A program made the position numbers and the translations under genes. Positions 36,299 to 48,199 of a stretch of 64,000 bases of DNA are shown piece after piece. The notes under the pieces are model-generated. The model was not told the origin of the DNA. It searched no databases and saw nothing but the letters and a program-made list of their open reading frames with translations. Each line of letters begins with the position of its first letter. The first letter of the stretch is position 1. Source of the DNA: Mesostigma viride (lineage: Eukaryota; Streptophyta; Mesostigmatophyceae; Mesostigmatales; Mesostigmataceae); contig RPFO01001963.1 of assembly GCA_009746045.1 (NCBI GenBank), positions 1 through 64,000 of the forward strand. The letters are read 5' to 3'.

Positions 36299-36654
36299 CT
36301 GGGCTTCCACAGCTGCCAGCACACAAGACATTATTCCGCCGTCCTCTGCTACACCTTCCCTCAGAAAGGCGAAGGCAAGGAGGACTGCCATTTTTCGCAG
36401 TCACATGGTAGTGATTGCGTCATTGATTTGCATGTTTGAAGGATATCGGCAGCTGGGGGCAGATAACGGCCATTTTCAGCTATTCCTTGGCACTCGCTTC
36501 GCACAAAAGCAGTTGGTGTGCCTATTGGTAACGCACCCAAAAATGGGATGCATGCCAGACCATCCTGCACGGCATCGCTTGCCTGCTCTGAGGCGATGTA
36601 AACTTGTGTGCCAGTAAGCTGGCCTGGTACTGGATGTGCATGCACTTAATTAAG

Positions 36655-37305
36655 CTTAATCAAACTCGTGCTCCCGTTGGGTAGTCACGGAGCACCAGAG
36701 TGCTTTTAATCCCTGGGTGTGCACAGCACGAAAGAGGGAGAGATCCCCCGCCGTCCCTCATGCCACAGACCCGTCAAAACGATCCGGCGTCCCTCGTGGG
36801 TGCAATAGGACCTGTGTGAGCATTGCATTATGATGAAGACGCGGGCAAACAGGCAGTGCTAGGCGAGACACATAGCTAGGCTGGCGAATGTCCGGTACGT
36901 ACGTCTGCTGGCGCACTGGTTAGGCTATAGGCATGCATGGCTACGTTCTGTACCCTGCAATGGCGTTGCACATGGTATGGCTAGGAGTTGCCAGATTAAT
37001 TAACCTATAACACGTAGACTGCTTCACGTGGGTATACCATATGCAATAAAGGAACCTTCAAGGTACGCCCCTATACACAATGAGGAGGGAGGGCGCGCCT
37101 ACCTATAGCTTCCGATCTCACAGCCTCAAGTGGGCAGGCCATGTACAGTGTCCAGGTACGTGCATCACCCACACATGGGTGTGACTAGCTAGTCTAGCCC
37201 GGGGGCGGGCTTCCACAGCCCGGTTGTTGACTATATCAAGGAGACAATATATGTTCTGATTTGGCACGCCGCAAAGGTGAAAACCATTTACGTTCAGTGC
37301 CGGTC
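36655..37305. repeat. Dispersed repeat patchwork, target of the LINE pair
   Basis: 36655-36860 is related to the MITE at 24886-25200. 37015-37235 (caataaaggaaccttcaa, gtgggcaggcca, gcttccacag, ttgttgac) matches 45945-46375. 37257-37300 (gccgcaaaggtgaaaacc, cgttcagtgcc) matches 25420-25462. No gene is supported here. Confidence 0.7.
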
Positions 37306-37318
37306 CGACAATATATAT

Positions 37319-40300
37319 TAAAAATATAATTACTTACAGCAGAGTGAAATCACTCAAACCAAAGCAAACGCCCAGCTATAAACCTATATACAGAGCCATG
37401 TCAAAGCTCTATACTACGATAAGACCAATGGAAACGCCTAACGGGAGGAACCTAATAGCCCTGCTGCACCGCAAAATCAGCCCGCGTACGGCGGAGCATG
37501 ATGTCAGCCATGGCCCGAGTCAGCGCCACCGACAAGCGCTGACGCCAATATGACGTCCAGGTCCGCGCCGACCATGGGGCCCGCTGGCCCTCCAGGTCCA
37601 GCCGGTCCTCCCGGAGCCGGCAACACTCCTTGAAGAAGGCGGAGGTCAGGGGCCCCATGGCCCCAAACTCCTCCAGGACAAAGGGCACCACACGATGGTG
37701 CCCGACGTCGCCGTAGGCCAGGAGCTTGGCCCGCTCCGCCCGGTCCGCCGTGTAACCTGCCGTGAGGGAGGCCCCAGCCACGTGGCTAAGAGCCGAGGGC
37801 CGCGCCACCGAAACGTCAATAAGCAGATGCCGGCCACCCCCCTCAAAGTCCAGCACCACGATGTCAGGCCGGTGGTTGGGGGAATAGAAGGCAGCGCCAT
37901 CCGCATCCTCGGCCGGACCGGATGTTCGCGTGGGGGAAAACCGGCCGAATCATGGCGAGCACCACCGTCAGGAGGACAGTGTGCAAATACAAATACCAAT
38001 TCTGATTCTGTTGGCCCCCCATGCAGGCAAGGTAGTGAGTCCCCGTGGGATCTGGACAGCGGCTGCCCACAGCCACCACAACGCCGCCCGGCCGGAACAA
38101 GAGGCTGCGGGGCAAATAGCTGGTGCCGGAGCGCCACCGAGTAGTGGCTGGGAGCCAAGGCGAATGGGGGGGCCATGGGAAGAGCACGAAGGTACGCCGA
38201 GCCCACACTCCGCAAGGAAAGCGAGAACAGCCACGCACGTCCCTGGGCGTTGAGGTCCGTGAAAAGAGCAATCCAATCAGCCGTGTGCAGAATACCCGCG
38301 TAGGTTTTCTGGTGTTTATCGATGACGCGAGCAGGGAATGCAGCGGGAGATTGAACGGAGGCGACCGAGGGAGTGCCGCGAGGGAGGTGGCGCTGTACTG
38401 CCTGAGCGGCACGGACGGGAGAACAGGCCTGCTGGATCTCAGCATAGGCCTCCTGGATGGCGGTGACGAAGGGCAAAGGGCTGCTGGGGTCCAGGAGGTC
38501 AGGCGCTGCCGTTGCCAAAAGGGGCAGGAGCCGGCAGCTTTCCGCCCACGACTGAGCGACGGAGCCCAAAAATGCTGCTGGGGCCAGCCGGGCGGCACGA
38601 GTCAGACCACAGCCACCCATCCGTGCAGGCAGGGAGGCAATGCGAATAGCATGTGGCGGGAGGTCGGGGCCCGTGACCAGCTGCGCCAAGGCCGACTGGA
38701 TGCGTTCGTCGTGGCGCTCGGCGGCCAGCCGGACCTGAGCCGGAAGAGCGCCCCGGAGCCAGTGAACGACGCGAGGGTGAGCGCAAAACCACAGAAGCAG
38801 ACCCTTGGTCTGCGAATCATGAAGGCGCGCAATCAAGGGCAGTACCTCAGTGCGGGCCTCGAGGGCGGCCCGCAGAGCATCGATGACAAACGCGGGGTCG
38901 CCAACCGGAACGCCGAGGACATCCAACCCATGGAGGCGCTCGTCCCGGCCCAAGAGCTGGGGCGGAAAGCCGGAGCAATCACCTTGGGGCGAGTACACCG
39001 CGCACTTGGCCAGGGTCAACTGGAGGTGGATGTCGGCCACCGCGGTCTGCAGGGCCAGCAGAGCCGCGGTGGTGTCCGGCACAGGGCCCAGAAGGTAGAT
39101 ATCATCCAAGTAGGCCTGAATAGCGACCGCCGGGTGGGCAGCATGGACCGCTTGGAGGCAACCCTGGAGGGGGGCGGCAAAGTACAGGGGTCCCAGGGGT
39201 TCCCCTTGCTGGGTGCCCGACCGCGACAGCAGGCCGCCGCGAGTGCCGTCCTCCATGCTGTGAACCAGTTGGCCGGGCTGGCCATAGCACACGGCTGTCC
39301 AAGCGTACAAGTCCTCGAAGGACTCCATGACGGCCGCAAACATGCTGGCGCGGGACAGACTGTGGAACGCGTTGTGGCAGTCGACCTTGACGACAGCGTG
39401 GGTGGGGTGGGCCTCGAGGTAGGCCTGCACCGAATGGATGAGGATATCCGCCCCGCCTGGAGTCGTCACCCCCAGCTGGGCCGCCACCGAGGTCTCACCC
39501 GCTGCGAGGGGCGGGCAGAAAAAGGCACGGAGCTCGGGCGCCTTTTGGCGGCAGATCACTTTGCCCACGAGCTTGCGGAGCACCTCACCGCAGGCGATCG
39601 GGCGCAGGTGCTTGCCCTCGGGGGGGGGCAAGACACCCTTGAGCAGAGCGAGGAGGCGAGCGCCCGCTAACCACTCACGCGCAGCGGGAGGAACGCGACC
39701 AGCCGCCAGGTCAATGAGGGTGTCAAAGAGAATGTCCTCGCCCCCATGCCCCACCAGGACCTCCAAGTGCTCGTAGCGCCAGCCCGACGGCCCGGTAGAG
39801 GAAGCCCGCGGGACCGCACGCATCACCTCCAGGAAGCAGTCGCGGTCCAGCCGGAGGGGGGCCGGCAGGGGGTCCGGCACGGGCAGCTGGAATCCGGGCT
39901 CCGCAGGGTGAAGAGCCTCCAAGGCCGCCAGGGTAGCCGCATTGGCGGGGGCCAGCTTGGCCATTTCCAAGCGGGTCATGGCCCGGCTGAGCTGCCCCTC
40001 GCGGACGAGGCGGATGACGTCGGCGGCCACCCGCTCGAAGTTGACCTCCCCCGACAGCCGGGCCGTGCGCGGGGGCGGCACGCCAAACAGCCCCTCCCAG
40101 TCCCCCTGCAGAAAGCGTCGGCAACGGGCAATAACCGCACCCTGGAGGCCGCGCACACCACCCCCGAGAGCTAGGGGTGAGGAGCAGGCGGGGGGTCACC
40201 ATGTGCAGTTTAAAGCCCAGCGGGTCGTCCGGAGCGGCGTGCATGCGCCGGAGAGAAACGATTGCACATTGCGCGAAAAGGCTACGCGCGCGGTGGGGGA

Positions 40301-40462
40301 GGTCGGTCAGGGTAGACGTCGGGTTGATGGCGCATGCATCCCAGGGAACCGTGTCAAGCCAACGCCAACTGGCCGAGTAGTCGGGCGGCGGGGGCTGGGA
40401 GCCGGTGGGAGCCGAGGCGGGAGGGGGGGAGGGGGCCGGGACGGCTGGCCGGTTGAGGGGCC
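37319..40462 (-). mobile_element. R2-like LINE, copy 1 (5' truncated, frame-broken)
   Basis: Minus-strand copy of the element described at 40479. It is flanked by the 16-bp direct repeat GTCCGACAATATATAT (37303-37318 and 40463-40478), a target-site duplication. It lacks the N-terminal zinc-finger part. Three separate 4-bp insertions relative to copy 2 break the frame, near 40170, 38053 and 37918. The long frame 40156-37646 carries the RT core with AYLDDIYLLG and GTQQGEPLGPLYF; the RLE part resumes in another frame (37859-37452). Not expected to make protein, although its 3' end is intact. Confidence 0.9.
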
Positions 40463-40478
40463 GTCCGACAATATATAT

Positions 40479-43400
40479 ATGCAATGCCGCCCCCGGCCTC
40501 GTTGCCGGGGCCTGGGGTGGTCGCGGGCGCGCTGGCGAGTCCCCCTGGGAGGGGCGCCGGCGTTCTCGATCCCCCTCCGCTGGGGGTCTCCCCGGTGGGC
40601 ACTGCCTCCTCCGTGGCCCCGGCGGGCCTGCCGGGCGCTGGTCGGGTCGTGGTGCGCGCGCCTGCCGGCCCGGCTGGGGAGACGCCGCAGGCCCCACGTC
40701 CTGCCTTTGCTGGCGCCGCTCCCCGCCACTCAGCGCCCGCCGACGGCCTTCACCGGTGTGCCGTGCTGCTTCCCACGGGGTCCCCGTGTGCGGGTGTGTT
40801 CCACAACCGTAACCTCCTCTGCCAGCACCTTCGCGCTGTGCACCCCGATCTCGGCGCGGCGGATCTGCAGGCCATGAGCTGTTACCGGTGCCCGGAAGCT
40901 CACTGCCAGCGGGTGTACTCCATTCACGGGCGCGCTCAGCACGCGCGCGCCTGTGTTGCTCAACGGCCCCTCAACCGGCCAGCAGTCCCGGCCCCCTCCC
41001 CCCTCCCGCCTCGGCTCCCACCGGCTCCCAGCCCCCGCCGCCCGACTACTCGGCCAGTTGGCGTTGGCTTGACACGGTTCCCTGGGATGCATGCGCCATC
41101 AACCCGACGTCTACCCTGACCGACCTCCCCCACCGCGCGCGTAGCCTTTTCGCGCAATGTGCAATCGTTTCTCTCCGGCGCATGCACGCCGCTCCGGACG
41201 ACCCGCTGGGCTTTAAACTGCACATGGTGACCCCCCGCCTGCTCCTCACCCCTCTCGGGCGTGGTGTGCGCGGCCTCCAGGGTGCGGTTATTGCCCGTTG
41301 CCGACGCTTTCTGCAGGGGGACTGGGAGGGGCTGTTTGGCGTGCCGCCCCCGCGCACGGCCCGGCTGTCGGGGGAGGTCAACTTCGAGCGGGTGGCCGCC
41401 GACGTCATCCGCCTCGTCCGCGAGGGGCAGCTCAGCCGGGCCATGACCCGCTTGGAAATGGCCAAGCTCGCCCCCGCCAATGCGGCTACCCTGGCGGCCT
41501 TGGAGGCTCTTCACCCTGCGGAGCCCGGATTCCAGCTGCCCGTGCCGGACCCCCTGCCGGCCCCCCTCCGGCTGGACCGCGACTGCTTCCTGGAGGTGAT
41601 GCGTGCGGTCCCGCGGGCTTCCTCTACCGGGCCGTCGGGCTGGCGCTACGAGCACTTGGAGGTCCTGGTGGGGCATGGGGGCGAGGACATTCTCTTTGAC
41701 ACCCTCATTGACCTGGCGGCTGGTCGCGTTCCTCCCGCTGCGCGCGAGTGGTTAGCGGGCGCTCGCCTCCTCGCTCTGCTCAAGGGTGTCTTGCCCCCCC
41801 CGAGGGCAAGGTGCGCCCGATCGCCTGCGGTGAGGTGCTCCGCAAGCTCGTGGGCAAAGTGATCTGCCGCCAAAAGGCGCCCGAGCTCCGTGCCTTTTTC
41901 TGCCCGCCCCTCGCAGCGGGTGAGACCTCGGTGGCGGCCCAGCTGGGGGTGACGACTCCAGGCGGGGCGGATATCCTCATCCATTCGGTGCAGGCCTACC
42001 TCGAGGCCCACCCCACCCACGCTGTCGTCAAGGTCGACTGCCACAACGCGTTCAACAGTCTGTCCCGCGCCAGCATGTTTGCGGCCGTCATGGAGTCCTT
42101 CGAGGACTTGTACGCTTGGACAGCCGTGTGCTACGGCCAGCCCGGCCAACTGGTTCACATCATGGAGGACGGCACTCGCGGCGGCCTGCTGTCGCGGTCG
42201 GGCACCCAGCAAGGGGACCCCCTGGGACCCCTGTACTTTGCCGCCCCCCTCCAGGGTTGCCTCCAAGCGGTCCATGCTGCCCACCCGGCGGTCGCTATTC
42301 AGGCCTACTTGGATGATATCTACCTTCTGGGCCCTGTGCCGGACACCACCGCGGCTCTGCTGGCACTGCAGACCGCGGTGGCCGACATCAACCTCCAGTT
42401 GACCCTTGCCAAGTGCGCGGTGTACTCGCCCCAAGGTGATTGCTCCGGCTTTCCGCCCCAGCTCTTGGGCCGGGACGAGCGCCTCCATGGGTTGGATGTC
42501 CTCGGCGTTCCGGTTGGCGACCCCGCGTTTGTCATCGATGCTCTGCGGGCCGCCCTCGAGGCACGCACTGAGGTACTGCCCTTGATTGCGCGCCTTCATG
42601 ATTCGCAGACCAAGGGTCTGCTTCTGTGGTTTTGCGCTCACCCTCGCGTCGTTCACTGGCTCCGGGGCGCTCTTCCGTCTCAGGTCCGGCTGGCCGCCGA
42701 GGGCCACGACGAACGCATCCAGTCGGCCTTGGCGCAGCTGGTCCCGGGCCCCGACCTCCCGCCACATGCTATTCGCATTGCCTCCCTGCCTGCACGGATG
42801 GGTGGCTGCGGTCTGACTCGTGCCGCCCGGCTGGCCCCAGCAGCCTTTTTGGGCTCCGTCGCTCAGTCGTGGGCGGAAAGCTGCCGGCTCCTGCCCCTTT
42901 TGGCAACGGCAGCGCCTGACCTCCTGGACCCCAGCAGCCCTTTGCCCTTCGTCACCGCCATCCAGGAGGCCTATGCTGAGATCCAGCAGGCCTGTTCTCC
43001 CGTCCGTGCCGCTCAGGCGGTACAGCGCCACCTCCCTCGCGGCACTCCCTCGGTCGCCTCCGTTCAATCTCCCGCCGCATTCCCTGCTCGCGTCATCGAT
43101 AAACACCAGAAAACCTACGCGGGTATTCTGCACACGGCTGATTGGATTGCTCTTTTCGCGGACCTCAACGCCCAGGGACGTGCGTGGCTGTTCTCGCTTT
43201 CCTTGCGGAGTGTGGGCTCGGCGTACCTTCGTGCTCTTCCCATGGCCCCCCCATTCGCCTTGGCTCCCAGCCACTACTCGGTGGCGCTCCGGCACCAGCT
43301 ATTTGCCCCGCAGCCTCTTGTTCCGGCCGGGCGGCCTTGTGGTAGCTGTGGGCAGCCGCTGGATCCCACGGGGACTCACTACCTTGCCTGCATGGGGGGC

Positions 43401-44092
43401 CAACAGAATCAGAATTGGTATTTGTATTTGCACACTGTCCTCCTGACGGTGGTGCTCGCCATGATTCGGTCGGTTTTCCCCCACGCGAACATCCGGTCCG
43501 AGGATGCGGATGGCGCTGCCTTCTATTCCCCCAACCACCGGCCTGACATCGTGGTGCTGGACTTTGAGGGGGGTGGCCGGCATCTGCTTATTGACGTTTC
43601 GGTGGCGCGGCCCTTGGCTCTTAGCCACGTGGCTGGGGCCTCCCTCACGGCAGGTTACACGGCGGACCGGGCGGAGCGGGCCAAGCTCCTGGCCTACGGC
43701 GACGTCGGGCACCATCGTGTGGTGCCCTTTGTCCTGGAGGAGTTTGGGGCCATGGGGCCCCTGACCTCCGCCTTCTTCAAGGAGTGTTGCCGGCTCCGGG
43801 AGGACCGGCTGGACCTGGAGGGCCAGCGGGCCCCATGGTCGGCGCGGACCTGGACGTCATATTGGCGTCAGCGCTTGTCGGTGGCGCTGACTCGGGCCAT
43901 GGCTGACATCATGCTCCGCCGTACGCGGGCTGATTTTGCGGTGCAGCAGGGCTATTAGGTTCCTCCCGTTAGGCGTTTCCATTGGTCTTATCGTAGTATA
44001 GAGCTTTGACATGGCTCTGTATATAGGTTTATAGCTGGGCGTTTGCTTTGGTTTGAGTGATTTTACTCTGCTGTAAGTAATTATATTTTTAA
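40479..44092 (+). mobile_element. R2-like (restriction-like endonuclease) LINE, copy 2, near full length
   Basis: Plus-strand copy bounded by AT repeats: atatatatat before 40481 and aatatatat after the 3' end. The 3' terminus (ctctgctgtaagtaattata then tttttaatata) is identical in copy 1 and recurs as short fragments elsewhere. The 5' end starts one base from an ATG at 40484. It contains zinc fingers, RT, a CCHC motif and a PD-D endonuclease domain, the plan of R2/NeSL/CRE-type site-biased LINEs that copy by target-primed reverse transcription. Confidence 0.9.
40484..43958 (+). pseudogene. LINE polyprotein: zinc fingers, RT, CCHC, RLE (two frame breaks)
   Basis: Frame A (40484 to about 40990) has two zinc fingers, HRCAVLLPTGSPC...HLRAVH and CYRCPEAHCQ...H. 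Frame B (to about 41800) is the linker and start of RT (DCFLEVMRAVPRASSTGPSG). Frame C (41748-43958) has RT motifs VDCHNAFNSLSR, GTQQGDPLGPLYF and AYLDDIYLLG (catalytic Asp pair), the CCHC motif CGSCGQPLDPTGTHYLAC, and the endonuclease RPDIVVLDFEGGGRHLLIDV, followed by KLLAYGDVGHHRVVPF. The A-to-B shift is in a C-rich tract near 40990. The B-to-C shift is one C fewer in a C run near 41798 (eight, against nine in copy 1). Single homopolymer changes could be sequencing errors, so the copy may be close to intact. Confidence 0.85.
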
Positions 44093-44309
44093 TATATATG
44101 TTGACTATATATTCATTGAGAATGATAGATTACGTTACGGAGGTGAGATGGGCATGCAACATAAGAAAAAACCCAATAACTGGGAGAATAACCCTGAAGA
44201 AATTAATAGATAGTAATCTGACACGGACATCTGGACAAGGATCACGCCAGCTGCACAAGGTACAACTATGTTGACTATATATTAGGTCCCCGCTATATAT
44301 TAGGCGATC

Positions 44310-44648
44310 CCCGCTATGATAAGCGCTGCAAGGATCCTAAATACCAGCAAATTCCTTTTATTCGTTACCCCGATATTCACAGTCTCCTTTCCCACACAGC
44401 AAAATATGGTGTTGTTCTTTCTCAGTTACATCGTTTTTCCCGTCTTTGTTCTTATCGTGTTGATTTCATCACGACTCTTGTTGAACTCTTGCAGCGTTTA
44501 TTGGTCAAAGACTATGACCGAGACATTATGCTCCGTCAAGTCCGATGTTTTTTGCAACGTCACCCACATCTGTTCGGTGCTGCCCCTTGGCACAAGCTCT
44601 ACAAACAGGTCGTGGACCGGCTGGATCGCATAGTATCTCCGCACATCT
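44310..44648 (+). pseudogene. C-terminal fragment of a transposon reverse transcriptase-like protein
   Basis: An open frame of about 110 codons ends in TGA at 44648 and reads DKRCKDPKYQQIPFIRYPD, then KYGVVLSQLHRFSRLCS and YDRDIMLRQVRCFLQRHP. The 'RYPDxxS...KYGVxxSQLHRFxRxC...GY' pattern is one I associate with C-termini of retroelement proteins in algae and protists. I cannot name the clade. Nothing upstream matches, so it is a 5'-truncated remnant. The sequence following, to 45690, shows no gene. Confidence 0.5.
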
Positions 44649-45569
44649 GAACCCTGTGATGCCAGATCTCCTTTGCGGCCGTTCCGAGCTTGGCACTGGA
44701 TTCGTTGTCCACATCGTCGCGTCGCTGCAGCAACACGATGTTTTCTGGCATCCGCGGGCTTTTGGTTCCCGCCGCACATTTGAAAGTGCTGTCCTCCGGC
44801 TTTTTGCCTTTGCACCGTGTGCAGTTCTTGGACGTTTGGAATCATGGCATGGCTAACGTGATGACTGACTAGCTAGACCTTTTCAGTGGTTTTCCATTTG
44901 CGGGTATTTCCTCGTAAATGGTGGGAGAGCGATCGCAGCAATGGTGCTCACCACTAGACACTCCCGGCCAGTAGTTAGGCTCGAAACACACGCCCTGATC
45001 AAGCATGCTGTTTCCGGCCCCACCGTCTAGCTAGGTCATGATCTAGTCGCTCTACACGTAAGCCAGCCATAATTTCAATGCACAAGGATACACATTTCCA
45101 TCACCATTCATCTTCATCATCCTGAACGACTCGAACACGCGGACAAGATAACGGCAGGCTCGAGCTACCATGGTCCGGATTCTCCCGATTTCTGGCCTGC
45201 GCTGGTTCAATGTCTCCTTGATATATTAGGTCCCCGCCCCTGCATGCAGAACACCTTGGCCTCCTCAGGGGTAGATTGCTTATGGCGCAGCTAGTACTCC
45301 GCCCGGCCACTGGTCGTGTCACTGCTGCTGCTGACCAGGCGTCAGGTCGTCGTTTCGCGTCCAGGGGAGTTTATTGAGCAAATGGAAGTGGCATGGCTTC
45401 AGGAGCCGGCTAGGCAGAAGATCGATCGATATTGTAGGGAACCTGCAGGCATGCAATTATGAAAGGTCATCAAGCTCCGACAGCAGTTCTCGATCTGTGT
45501 TCACATTCTCCCAAGCTCAACGTGACCGACCGCCATAGCTGAGCCGGTCGGGGGGGGCTTATTAACTTG

Positions 45570-45680
45570 CAGGTACCGGTACCGGGCGCCCATCACAGGT
45601 ACCGGGTACCGGTACTGGGTTCCCTTGAGAAGTTCGGGTAGGTACCGGTACCGGGTGACTGGAACTTTGGGTACCGTCTT
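45570..45680. repeat. GGTACC/ACCGGT-rich palindromic tract
   Basis: At least six copies of ggtaccggtaccggg-like sequence, self-complementary at several scales, directly before the LINE relic. Confidence 0.7.
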
Positions 45681-45689
45681 AGCTTGAAC

Positions 45690-45925
45690 CCTAGTAACCC
45701 TGACTGTCGGCTGCTTCTATATAAGGAGTGCTGCCGGCTCCGGGAGCTAGGACCGCCTGGAGCTGGAGGGCCATGTGAGCTCCTTGGTCGGCGCGGACCT
45801 GGACGTCGTAAGTACTGGCGCCAACCCCTTTCGGCTGTAGTTGTTTCAGTTTGTCCTAATATCTCTTGTAAGTGTAGGCTTTGTTTAAGTTTGATTGGGT
45901 GCCTTCACTCTGATTAATTAATTAA
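45690..45925 (+). pseudogene. Diverged 3' fragment of an R2-like LINE
   Basis: LYKECCRLRE and KYWRQPLSAVVVSV parallel FKECCRLRED and SYWRQRLSVALTRA near the C-terminus of the LINE at 40479. It is followed by cttcactctgattaattaat, an analogue of the LINE 3' tail. Much more diverged than the two large copies, so an older family member. Confidence 0.7.
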
Positions 45926-45929
45926 TTGA

Positions 45930-46590
45930 TAAGCACGTGACTGCGTCACGTGGGTGCCAATACAGAGTAAAGGAACCTTCAACCCTATATACACAGCGAG
46001 AAGGAGGGAGGGTGCCCTAGCTTCTCTCACTGCCGCAGGTGGGCAGGCCACAGAGCGCTCTCTCCACGGCATGGTGCCGGGGCGCAACACTGTGGGTGCA
46101 ATACAACCAGTGCAATACCATAGGTAGGCTGACGCATAGCTTATGCTATACAAATGTGAGGTGGGCTCAAGACGTCGGCTAATTAAGGCGCAAGCTGATG
46201 GCCACAAGGTGCCAGAGCTAATTGAAGGTACTATAACGCTGTGCGCTAATATCGTTTCAAGTGCTGTAATGCCTAAGCTATATCCCATAATCGATTGCCC
46301 CCATCTAGACAACTAGCTGGAGTACGTGCTCTATGCCGGGGAAGCCCGGGGGGGCTTCCACAGTTTCTTGTTGACATAGAGGTCCCCGCCCCGCCAGTAC
46401 ACTTCACTCTGATGTAAATAATTAAAAATTTTTATATAATACTACTATATGTCCAGGCATAGTTGTCTCACTTAGTATAGTTTACATTTAAAATTAAAGA
46501 AACTAAATGGTACATGCGCTATATGTCACTTGTATACTAGCTAGTATATCAATAATTATAATTACTTACATCAGAGTGAATGCACCTACT
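45930..46590. repeat. Dispersed repeat with LINE-tail fragments
   Basis: 45945-46375 is related to 37015-37235. 46405-46440 (cactctgatgtaaataatta) and the inverted 46555-46585 (taattacttacatcagagtg) are short relatives of the LINE 3' terminus, facing each other. Confidence 0.65.
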
Positions 46591-46778
46591 AATTAACCAT
46601 AACTGGTCAAGGCTTAGTAACGCGCCACGAGCCACGAGCCACGAGGTAGCCATGGCTGACGGCGGAGCTAATAACTGTCACGTTTGAGCACCGAATTTAG
46701 CCGTGAATATCACAATCGATGCGTCTTTCTACGACGCACATGCTGATATAACTTTCCGAAGCTATTACGCAATATACG

Positions 46779-48196
46779 ATGAGCAAACGCCTCTCGACGC
46801 AACGCAGCCTGGCGGCTGTGCTCGGCAATGAAAATACGCCTGCAGCCTCGGCTGCAGCTTCGCCCACCGGCCCAGACGGCAACGGTGACACTAGTCGTGC
46901 ACTGGTGCTTGCCCAGCCCCCCGGGCTTGCCTCGCCATCTGCATCGCCTGAACCTAAGCGCAGTCGCTCTGCTGAGCCGCACTGGGAAGAGATCACCTTT
47001 GACATCAACGCCTATGGCTTCTGGAAGCGCAGCCCAGGAGTCTTCATGGACGACTTGTTTTTCGGCAATCACGCCTCGCTTATGGACCTGTGCTCGCACC
47101 TGTGCTCCCGCAACCGCGGCCGCTGGCCAGGTGGCCAGCCTGCCGACCCCGTCGAGGGTTCTTCCACGACTTGCCCGCATGAGTCGCCCCAACCTCCAAC
47201 GCTTCGCCCTCTGCTCCCTCCTCGGGCGCTCCGACGCCGAGATCTGGGCTCCCCCACCACCGCCCCCCACCGTTGCGACAGAATCCATCGTCCACGCCCT
47301 CCGAAGCTTTCGAGCAGCACGTGTCCCCCCTTGCCACAGATGTGGCGGCAATGGGCGGCACGCTGCATGGCTGCTGAGCTCCCCACCCGTCCCCACCGCC
47401 ACCGCCACCCTCCTCGCCTCCACCCCCCCACACACCTCCACCTCCACCGACTCCATCACCGCCCAGCCGGCTCCGCGACATCGACCAGCGCCTCAAGGAT
47501 AATGCAATCGCTATCGAGGTCCTGCAGAACACCGCAGGCCTCACCGCCCAGGCGGTGAAGGACATTGCCGCCAAGCCAGCCCCTGCTGGCCTGGCCGGCG
47601 ATGCTCCTCCCATCACGACCTGGGTGGACATGCTTAAGCAGCACACCACCTCCACGTACCACCTCCGCCGTCGCAGCCCAGCTCCAGCGGCAGATGCTTG
47701 ACGTCCGCGAGGAGGCCGAGCTCGCCAAGCGCAGCCTCAACGTCATTGTCAAGAACTTCGAACGACATGAGGAAGGTGAGAATTCCGAGAAGCTCAGTTG
47801 CGCGTGCGTTTGAGAGAGAAATCCTTGGTCGCATGGGCCTTACTGGTGAGATCGAGCTGGTTGCCCACCGCCTTCCCCGCGCGCGGGGTAAGGCAGGGGC
47901 GCCCCCGTTCCTTCTCACCTTAAAGAAACCGGCGGACAAGATTTCTTTTCTCAGACGCCGCAAGCGGCTCGAGAAGACTCTCTTCACCCTTGACGACGAC
48001 TTGACCCTGCAGCGCAGCAACAACGGCGACGGGAGCTATGGCCGACCTACCTCCAGCTCCGGCAGACCAAGGCGGGGCAGCCGATGTACTGGAAGGGGGC
48101 GGCCATCTACGTCGGCCACAAGCCCTGGCAGGCGACCCCCGCGGCCCCAGCGACTCCAGACGCCCCAGCTAAGGGGAATACAGCAGTAGTAGTGTA
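46779..48196 (+). pseudogene. LINE ORF1-like protein, several frame breaks
   Basis: Plus-strand coding-like sequence spread over three frames. It starts MSKRLSTQRSLAAVLG, then a Pro/Ala-rich part with WEEITFDINAYGFWKRSPG. Next comes FEQHVSPLATDVAAMGGTL, a heptad-rich part (RLKDNAIAIEVLQNTAGLTA, QLQRQMLDVREEAELA), and PPFLLTLKKPADKISFLRRR followed by LDDDLTLQ. The end is PMYWKGAAIYVGHKPW before a stop at about 48196. Coiled coil, RRM-like 'DKxxxLRxxxxL...DDLT' and a small C-terminal domain are the plan of L1-type ORF1 RNA-binding proteins. The partner ORF2 is not adjacent, so this is a fragment. The interpretation rests on motif order only. Confidence 0.5.
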
Positions 48197-48199
48197 GAA

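Noticed and set aside
38123-39670. 515-residue plus-strand frame and its 549-residue counterpart at 41646-43295 minus
   Set aside because: Antisense shadows of the GC-rich LINE RT; both copies show it because they share the sequence, and no domain is visible.
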